A stretch of 64,000 bases of DNA from JBBRHQ01 sp963840235 (lineage in GTDB: Bacteria; Actinomycetota; Thermoleophilia; Solirubrobacterales; 70-9), in contig CAWIYC010000005.1 in the NCBI GenBank assembly GCA_963840235.1, positions 310,001 to 374,000 of the forward strand. The letters run 5' to 3'. Shown in pieces: positions 58,507 through 64,000 of this stretch. The notes below the pieces were generated by a model. That model ran no database searches and was not told where the DNA came from. It was given only the letters and a program-made list of their open reading frames with translations. The translations under genes were made by a program, and so were the position numbers. The stretch's first letter is position 1. Each line of letters starts with the position of its first letter.

Positions 58507-60047
58507 TGCTGAGCTTCCTTCTCTGGGCGCCGGTTGCCTTCGGGGCCGTCGGCCTGTTCCTGCCGAAGCGGGCCGTCGGCTGGTGGGCGCTGCTTGGGAC
58601 CCTGGTCACGATCGGGATCTCGGTCGCGCTGGTCGCCGACTTCGACTCCGGTGCAGGGCTCCAGCACGCCGTCGACGTCGCCTGGATCTCCGGCCTCGGG
58701 GTCGACTACAGCCTCGGCGTCGACGGCCTCAACCTGTTCCTGGTACTGATGACCGCTGTCGTCTTCGCCGGCGGCACCGCCTTCGCCGCGATGCGCGAGC
58801 AGGAGCGCCCGCAGCTCTTCTTCTTCCTCCTGCTGTTGGCCGAGACGGCGATCCTCGGCGCCTTCCTCTCCCAGGACCTGCTGATGTTCGTCCTCTTCTT
58901 CGACCTGATGCTGATCCCGTTCTACTTCCTCTTCGGGGCCTGGGGATCGGACCGAGAGGACGGCCCCAGCGCCTGGTCGGCGACCCTGAAGATGATCGTC
59001 TACACCCTCGTCGGCTCGCTGCTGATGCTGGTCGCCGCGATCGCCACCGCGATCATCTCCGCCGACGGCGGCCACATCACCTTCTCCATCGCCGATCTCC
59101 AGCAGCACCCGCTGGCCGACGGCAGCCAGCGCTGGATCTTCTGGTTCTTCGCCGCCGCCTTCCTGATCAAGATGCCGGCCTTCCTCGTCCACGGCTGGAT
59201 GCCCGACGCCTACCGCGCGGCACCGCTGCCGGTGCTGATCGTCTTCGCCGCGGTCCTCTCCAAGGTCGCCGCCTACGGTTTTCTGAAGATCGTCCTGCCG
59301 CTCTACCCAGCGGCGACGGTCCAGTTCCAGGAGGTCGTCCTGGTGATCGCCGTCGCCTCGATCCTCTACGGCTCGGTGATGGCCTTCACCCAGGACGACG
59401 TGCGGCTGATCGCCGGCTTCTCCTCGGTCGCCCAGCTCGGGTTCATCACCGTCGGCATCTTCGCCCTGCGCCCCGACGGCGCCGACGGCTCGATCCTGCA
59501 GATGGTCAACCACGCGATCGTGGTCGCGCCGCTGATCCTGATCATCGCCCTGCTGGGGGAGCGCAGCGGCACCGAGGACCTGACGAGGATGGGCGGGATG
59601 GCGAGGCGCGCCCCGGTTCTGGCGGCGCTCTTCCTGATCGTCACCCTGGCGACCCTGGCGATGCCCGGGTCCTCGAACTTCATCGGCGAGTTCTTCATCC
59701 TCAACGGCCTCTTCCAGGCCAAGATCGTCTACGCGATCGTCGCCATCACCGGGGTCGCGATGGCCGCCTACTACGCCCTTCGCCTCTACCAGCGGACGAT
59801 GCACAACCGCCTGCCCGAGGGGATCGCCTCGCGTGAGATCTCCCTGCGCGAGGGCCTCATCCTGGTGCCGCTGGTGCTCTGCATCCTCGGGTTGGCGCTC
59901 TACCCGAACCTGATCCTCAGCCGCAGCGAGGGCTCGACCGCGGCGGCGGTGGGCGCGACCGCCGCCTCGAAGCAGACCGCAGGCGCCGGCTACCCCGACA
60001 AGGGCTGGACCGGATATGCGCCGCTCAGCGGAGCCGGCGAGCAATGA
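58506..60047 (+). CDS. nuoM: NADH-quinone oxidoreductase subunit M
   Basis: A 513-aa antiporter-like membrane subunit; its ATG at 58506 shares a base with the nuoL stop (TGATG). Motifs: YSLGVDGLNLFLVLMTAVVF, LLLLAETAILGAFLSQDLLM (channel Glu), FDLMLIPFYFLFGAWG, AAFLIKMPAFLVHGWMPDAY (Lys and His of the proton path) and GFSSVAQLGFITVGIFAL. It forms the middle proton channel between NuoL and NuoN. The last 50 residues are Ala/Gly-rich and unconserved. Confidence 0.96.
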   Translation: MLSFLLWAPVAFGAVGLFLPKRAVGWWALLGTLVTIGISVALVADFDSGAGLQHAVDVAWISGLGVDYSLGVDGLNLFLVLMTAVVFAGGTAFAAMREQERPQLFFFLLLLAETAILGAFLSQDLLMFVLFFDLMLIPFYFLFGAWGSDREDGPSAWSATLKMIVYTLVGSLLMLVAAIATAIISADGGHITFSIADLQQHPLADGSQRWIFWFFAAAFLIKMPAFLVHGWMPDAYRAAPLPVLIVFAAVLSKVAAYGFLKIVLPLYPAATVQFQEVVLVIAVASILYGSVMAFTQDDVRLIAGFSSVAQLGFITVGIFALRPDGADGSILQMVNHAIVVAPLILIIALLGERSGTEDLTRMGGMARRAPVLAALFLIVTLATLAMPGSSNFIGEFFILNGLFQAKIVYAIVAITGVAMAAYYALRLYQRTMHNRLPEGIASREISLREGLILVPLVLCILGLALYPNLILSRSEGSTAAAVGATAASKQTAGAGYPDKGWTGYAPLSGAGEQ

Positions 60048-61564
60048 TCGCCGCCTTCGACGCCCCCCACATCGACTACGCGGGACTCTCCCCGGTGATC
60101 GCGCTGACGGCGGGGATCTGCATCGTCCTGATGACCGCGATCGTCGGGGTCCTGCGGCGGATCGCGCCGGAGCTGACGCTGATGGCGCTGGCGGCGACCG
60201 CGGGGCTGCTGATCTGGCAGTGGAACGACCCCCAGGACCTCGTTTCCGGGGCGCTGCGCCTCGACGACCTGGCGATCTCGATCTCGCTGATCTGCGTCCT
60301 CGCCGCCGCGATCACGGTGCTGCTCTCGATCCGCGAGCCGGCGGTGGAGGACGCCGGCTCGGGCGAGTACCACGCGCTGCTGCTCGGCTCGCTGCTGGGG
60401 ATGGTTCTGCTGGCCCAGGCGCAGAACCTGATCACCTTCTTCGTCGCCCTCGAGACCCTCTCGATCCCGCTGTATGTGCTCTGCGCCACCAACATACGGC
60501 GGGAGGGGTCGCTGGAGTCCGGGCTCAAGTACCTGATCATCGGCTCGCTCGGTTCGGCCACCCTTCTTTACGGGATGGCCTTCATCTACGGCGGCTCGGG
60601 CGCTGTCGACTTCACCGGGATCGCCAGCGGCATCGGCAAGCAGGGCGTGCTCGGCGACCCGCTGATCCTGGTCGGGATCGCGCTGGCCGCGGTGGGACTC
60701 GCCTTCAAGACCTCGATCGCCCCCTTCCACCAGTGGACGCCGGACGTCTACCAGGGCGCACCGACCCCGGTCACGGCCTTCATGGCGGTGGCCACCAAGG
60801 CCGCCGCCTTCGCCGTCTTCATCCGCTTCTTCGATGTCGCCCTCGCCCCCTCGGTCGACGACTGGGACATCGCCCTTGCGGTCCTGGCGGCGGCAACGAT
60901 CGTCGTCGGCAACGTCGGCGCGATCGCACAGACATCGCTGAAGAGGATGCTCGGCTACTCGGGCGTCGCCCAGGCCGGCTACATGCTCGGCGGCCTCGTC
61001 GTCGCCTCCGAGGAGGGGGTGAACGCGCTCGTCTTCTACCTCGCCGCCTACACCCTGATGAACCTCGCGGCGTTCGCGGTGATCGTCGCCCGCGAGCGTG
61101 AGAGCGGGCACGGCGACGAGATCAGCGCGATCGAGGGAATCGGCCGCGCGCGCCCGATGCTCGCCTGGCCGCTGACGATCTCGATGCTCGGCCTCGCCGG
61201 CCTGCCGGCAACGGCGGGCTTCATCGGCAAGCTCTACCTGATCGAGGCCCTGGTCTCCGGCGACTTCACCTGGCTCGCGGTCTTCATCGCGGTCGGCACG
61301 ATGATCTCGCTCGTCTACTACCTGCGTGTGGTCGCCGCGGTCTGGGCGCGACCTTCGGAGCAGTCGGCAGCCGCCGACGCCCTCCCGGCGATCGCGGGTG
61401 CCGCACCCGAGGCTGACGCGATCGACCCCGACGCCGGCAGGCGTGCCTACCTCGTCGGCCCGGCGCTGCTCGCGGCGGCGGCGACGGTCGTCTTCGGGAT
61501 CGTCCCCGAGCCCCTGGTCCGCTTCGCCGAGCACGCCGGCGCCTCGCTCGCTCCCTTCCTCTAG
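60044..61564 (+). CDS. nuoN: NADH-quinone oxidoreductase subunit N
   Basis: A 506-aa antiporter-like membrane subunit from ATG 60044 (ATGA overlap with nuoM). Motifs: LLGSLLGMVLLAQAQNLITF, FVALETLSIPLYVLCATN (channel Glu), ESGLKYLIIGSLGSATLLYG, AFKTSIAPFHQWTPDVYQGA and LKRMLGYSGVAQAGYMLGGL. It is the proximal of the three antiporter-like channels and the last nuo gene. A hairpin 42 bp downstream probably ends the operon. Confidence 0.96.
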   Translation: MIAAFDAPHIDYAGLSPVIALTAGICIVLMTAIVGVLRRIAPELTLMALAATAGLLIWQWNDPQDLVSGALRLDDLAISISLICVLAAAITVLLSIREPAVEDAGSGEYHALLLGSLLGMVLLAQAQNLITFFVALETLSIPLYVLCATNIRREGSLESGLKYLIIGSLGSATLLYGMAFIYGGSGAVDFTGIASGIGKQGVLGDPLILVGIALAAVGLAFKTSIAPFHQWTPDVYQGAPTPVTAFMAVATKAAAFAVFIRFFDVALAPSVDDWDIALAVLAAATIVVGNVGAIAQTSLKRMLGYSGVAQAGYMLGGLVVASEEGVNALVFYLAAYTLMNLAAFAVIVARERESGHGDEISAIEGIGRARPMLAWPLTISMLGLAGLPATAGFIGKLYLIEALVSGDFTWLAVFIAVGTMISLVYYLRVVAAVWARPSEQSAAADALPAIAGAAPEADAIDPDAGRRAYLVGPALLAAAATVVFGIVPEPLVRFAEHAGASLAPFL

Positions 61565-61605
61565 GCGTCGGCGCACCGCCGCCCGGCAGCCCATGCCGCT
61601 GGCTT

Positions 61606-61639
61606 AAGGGTTTCACCACCCATGAGTGCTGAAACCCTT
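61606..61639. terminator. Hairpin after nuoN, probable (bidirectional) terminator
   Basis: AAGGGTTTCA (61606-61615) and TGAAACCCTT (61630-61639) form a perfect 10-bp stem with a 14-base loop, 42 bp after the nuoN stop and before the end of the converging Ddn-like gene. Only short T/A runs flank it, so efficiency is uncertain, but its position between convergent genes fits termination of both. Confidence 0.6.
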
Positions 61640-61694
61640 CAATGGAGCCTCGGCGGAATTGGCGCGGAGCACTTGGAGGCTCAGGCGCCCCGCT

Positions 61695-62174
61695 TCACCC
61701 CCCGCTGGCGGCTTCGCCCCCGTTGGAGGTTCGCGGCTCGAGGATGACCAGCGGGATCTCCCGCTCAGTTCGATCCTGGTATCCCTCATAGCCGCTGTAG
61801 AGCGCGACCACCTGCGGCCAGAGGCGGGTGCGCTCCTCGGAATCGGCAACCCGAGCGTGCACGGGCCGGTGCTCGGTGCCGATCTGGACCGTGGTGTCGG
61901 GATTGGCCCGCAGGTTGTGGAACCAGGCGGGGTTCTTGGGATACCCACCCTTGGAGGCGACGATGACGACGTCATCGCCGTCGGCGAGGTAGGTCAGCGG
62001 CGACGTTCGATGGGCGCCGCTCTTGGCTCCGACGTGGTCGAGCAGCAGCGTCGGCGGGGCGCCGGGAAGGTGGTGGCCGATCCGCCCTCCCGTCACCCGG
62101 TAGAGGGTCGTGTGCAGGCCCATGACGCGACGGAGAACGGGCCAGAGACGGTCTGTGACGCTTGTCGGTTCCAT
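61695..62174 (-). CDS. Ddn-like (deazaflavin F420-dependent) nitroreductase-family protein
   Basis: From ATG 62174 the protein is 159 aa. It matches the F420-dependent Ddn/nitroreductase family of actinobacteria: LYRVTGGRIGHHLPGAPPTL, LLDHVGAKSGAHRTSPLTYL, VVIVASKGGYPKNPAWFHNL and RANPDTTVQIGTEHRPVHAR, ending in VVALYSGYEGYQDRTEREIP. These residues bind F420H2 on a split-barrel fold. Physiological substrate is unknown; relatives reduce quinones. An upstream ATG (62279) is in frame but adds unconserved Arg/Pro-rich residues. Divergent from the VOC gene. Confidence 0.9.
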   Translation of the reverse strand: MEPTSVTDRLWPVLRRVMGLHTTLYRVTGGRIGHHLPGAPPTLLLDHVGAKSGAHRTSPLTYLADGDDVVIVASKGGYPKNPAWFHNLRANPDTTVQIGTEHRPVHARVADSEERTRLWPQVVALYSGYEGYQDRTEREIPLVILEPRTSNGGEAASGG

Positions 62175-62212
62175 GGGACGACCCCAAGGGTCCCACATGA
62201 GAGGCTTCGGGC

Positions 62213-62572
62213 ATGCTCCAGCACGTCTCGATCGAGGTCCCGGGCGCCGAGGCCGAGCGCACGGTCGGGTTCTGGGCACTGCTCGGGTTCGTCCCGGTGG
62301 AACCGCCCGAGGCGCTCGCCGGCTACGTCACCTGGCTCGAGCGCGCCGGTACGCAGATCCACCTGATCCACACCGATCAGGCGAGCGTCCCGGTCCTTGG
62401 GCACGTCGCCGTCGTCGTCCCCGACTTCCAGCAGGCGTTCGACCGGGTCGCCGAGGCCGGCTATGAGATCGAGGAGTCGAGGCAACTCTGGGGCGAGCGC
62501 CGTGCGTTCGCGATCGCCCCCGCAGGGCACCGGGTCGAGCTGATGGCGGGGCCGCCGCCGCGAAGCGTCTGA
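62213..62572 (+). CDS. VOC-superfamily protein
   Basis: A 119-aa glyoxalase-fold protein from ATG 62213: QHVSIEVPGAEAERTVGFWA, LLGFVPVEPPEALAGYVTWL, LGHVAVVVPDFQQAFDRVAE and RAFAIAPAGHRVELMAGPPP. The two histidines at QHVSIE and GHVAVV and the Glu in RVELMA are at the standard metal-ligand positions, so it could be a metalloenzyme. Substrate unknown. Forty-five bases separate it from the thymidylate synthase gene on the same strand. Confidence 0.82.
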   Translation: MLQHVSIEVPGAEAERTVGFWALLGFVPVEPPEALAGYVTWLERAGTQIHLIHTDQASVPVLGHVAVVVPDFQQAFDRVAEAGYEIEESRQLWGERRAFAIAPAGHRVELMAGPPPRSV

Positions 62573-62617
62573 GCGCACCGGCGTGGCTCGTCATCGGAGC
62601 TGGCTACGATCCGCCCC

Positions 62618-64000
62618 GTGCGCTACCCGGTAGAGGCCTTCACATCTGAGGAGCGGGCGCTGCTCGCTCCCCATTTCACCAACCTCGACCGGCCCGTGTT
62701 CGCGCTCGTCAACCTGCCGGAGACGGTCAAGGGGGCGCTGTTCGCCCGCTACTCGCGCTACTCGGGCGGGGTCCGGCGCCTCTTCCTCGAGGAGTTCGCG
62801 GCCGACGTCGGCGACGGCGGCCGCCCCTTCGATGGCGCCGAGGGGGAACGGGCCGCGAAGCTCTATGAGCGTGTCTTCCTCGGTTACGGCGACGACTCGA
62901 TCGCCCAGGTCGGTGGCGCCCACATCGCCTGCGAGTGGGTCTCCAACATCCTCACCAAGCTGCTCCAACGGGGGCGCCTGGCCGCCTACCTGGAGCAGTC
63001 CACGCGCTACATCCCCTATGACCGCCCGCTCCCCGACGGTGGCTACCGCTATTACCGGGACGAGGATCTGGGGCCGCAGTTCGCGACAGCCATGGACGAG
63101 CTCTTCGGCGTCTACTCGGCCTCGCTGAAGCAGGTCGAGACCTGGGCCGCGGAGCAGTGGCCGCGAGGGGACGCCGAGCCCGAGGGGCCGTGGCGGGGCT
63201 CGATCCGGGCCAAGGCATTGGACCTGATGCGGGGCCTGCTGCCGGCGGCGACGCTCAGCCACGTCGGCATCTACGCCTCCGGGCAGGCCTACGAGCAGAT
63301 GCTGCTGCGGCTGATGGCCTCGCCGCTGCCGGAGGCGCGCGAGTTCGGGGCGATGATCCTTGACGAGCTCCAGCAGGTGATGCCGAGCTTCGTCTCCCGG
63401 GTGGACCGCCCCGACCGCGGTGGCGAGTGGGTCTCCTTCCTCCGGGCCCGCCGGGAGGCGACGGAGGAGTGGGTCTCCCGCCTTGGCCTCGACCGCCGCG
63501 GCTCGGCCGAGAGCTTCCCCACCGTGGAGCTGGTCAACGTGGAGGGCACCGAGGAGGACCTGCTTGCATCCTGCCTGTTCGAGGCCGCCGCCGCGCCCGA
63601 GAGCGAGATCCGGGCCCGGATCGACGTCCTCGACCGCGCCGAGCGGGCGCAGCTGCTGGCGGCGATGGTCGGCGAGCGCGCCAACCGCCGCCACCGGCCC
63701 GGCCGCGGGTTCGAGGCCCTGCGCTACCGCTTCGAGATCGTCTCCGACTACGGCGGCTTCCGCGACCTCCAGCGCCACCGGATGCTGACCTGCCAGTGGC
63801 AGCGTCTCAGCCCCGACCTCGGCGCCGGCGTCCCCGAGGAGCTGGTCGCCGCCGGCGTCGCCGATTCCTACCGGCAGGCGCTCGAGACCTCCCGCGAGGA
63901 GTACGAGCGCCTGGCCGGGGCGGGGTTGGCGGAGGCCGCCCCATACGCCCTCTGCCTCGGCTACAGGATCCGCTACGTCCTCGACCTCAACGCCCGCGAG
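62618..64000 (+). CDS. thyX: ThyX-like FAD-dependent thymidylate synthase, long tandem-domain form (3' end outside window)
   Basis: Starts at GTG 62618 and is still open after 461 codons, longer than ordinary ThyX (about 220-250 aa). Two ThyX-like halves are visible. The first has DDSIAQVGGAHIACEWVSNI, then RGRLAAYLEQSTRY at residues 118-131, which fits the RHRx7S signature except His to Gly, and includes the EQSTRY substrate box. The second has a perfect RHR at 386-388 in GGFRDLQRHRMLTCQWQR, but its signature Ser is Arg (396). ThyX makes dTMP from dUMP using FAD and methylene-tetrahydrofolate. The two halves may together supply one active site. Function is inferred from these motifs only. 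Confidence 0.82.
   Translation, partial: MRYPVEAFTSEERALLAPHFTNLDRPVFALVNLPETVKGALFARYSRYSGGVRRLFLEEFAADVGDGGRPFDGAEGERAAKLYERVFLGYGDDSIAQVGGAHIACEWVSNILTKLLQRGRLAAYLEQSTRYIPYDRPLPDGGYRYYRDEDLGPQFATAMDELFGVYSASLKQVETWAAEQWPRGDAEPEGPWRGSIRAKALDLMRGLLPAATLSHVGIYASGQAYEQMLLRLMASPLPEAREFGAMILDELQQVMPSFVSRVDRPDRGGEWVSFLRARREATEEWVSRLGLDRRGSAESFPTVELVNVEGTEEDLLASCLFEAAAAPESEIRARIDVLDRAERAQLLAAMVGERANRRHRPGRGFEALRYRFEIVSDYGGFRDLQRHRMLTCQWQRLSPDLGAGVPEELVAAGVADSYRQALETSREEYERLAGAGLAEAAPYALCLGYRIRYVLDLNARE

Noticed and set aside
1..64000. tRNA or rRNA genes, CRISPR arrays, insertion sequences, prophage or toxin-antitoxin genes.
   Set aside because: Looked for in the gaps between genes; none seen. Most gaps are under 110 bp, and no regular spaced repeats or transposase-like proteins were found.

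Overview
The window is about 70% GC, densely coded and arranged in short overlapping operons. The gene content points to a high-GC actinobacterium, most likely of the Thermoleophilia (Solirubrobacter/Gaiella-like) lineage. Supporting signs are an archaeal-style topoisomerase I, a B12-dependent ribonucleotide reductase with NrdR, a ThyX-type thymidylate synthase, F420-type oxidoreductases (luciferase-like and Ddn-like) and a complete 14-subunit complex I operon. The taxonomic placement is inference.

Layout. 1-7 kb: topA (partial), a nucleotide-sugar epimerase, a siroheme-pathway dehydrogenase, a hemolysin III membrane protein with a helical repeat tail, and nrdR-nrdJ behind a tandem NrdR-box pair. 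7-14 kb: secreted proteins (repeat protein, PI-PLC-like, SmpA-like, carboxypeptidase-regulatory-like, FG-GAP/RTX) and a Rieske oxygenase. 14-15 kb: a sigma-70 factor with a textbook promoter, plus a 65-aa HTH protein. 15-19 kb: a minus-strand histidine kinase, response regulator, MDR reductase and LLM oxidoreductase. 19-23 kb: secreted beta-propellers and a phosphoesterase. 23-28 kb: a minus-strand envelope-glycosylation operon (GT39-like, GtrA-like, polyprenol-phosphate mannosyltransferase) and a GH92 mannosidase. 28-31.8 kb: small enzymes and an acyl-CoA carboxylase beta subunit. 31.8-36 kb: a response regulator, histidine kinase and GH31 glycosidase. 36-42 kb: HAD phosphatase, nuclease, zinc-ribbon membrane protein, MFS transporter, thioesterase, CAP protein and msrB. 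42-46 kb: serS coupled to a NarL-type regulator, a cytochrome c lipoprotein and a flavin reductase, bracketed by two copies of a repeat. 46-61.6 kb: nuoA-N, with a SnoaL-like gene between nuoI and nuoJ and with nuoJ and nuoK in one reading frame. 61.7-64 kb: Ddn-like protein, VOC protein and a long, tandem-domain ThyX (partial).

The most unusual item is a 251-bp element present twice (42125-42375 and 45289-45539, 97.6% identical, same orientation). It has 21-bp terminal inverted repeats enclosing three stems. Both copies begin exactly 2 nt after a stop codon and fill the gap between two converging genes. Most of the differences between copies fall in hairpin loops.

Caution on data quality: the first 28.3 kb contains many single-base frameshifts in otherwise well-conserved genes (nrdJ, the sigma factor, gtrA-like, GT39-like, GH92 and others), mostly of the one-extra-base kind. 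I found none in the remaining 36 kb. Affected genes are given as single loci with the breaks noted. I saw no tRNA, rRNA, CRISPR array, transposase or prophage gene. No gene-free stretch exceeds 300 bases; the longest (42123-42390 and 45287-45542) are occupied by the repeat element.
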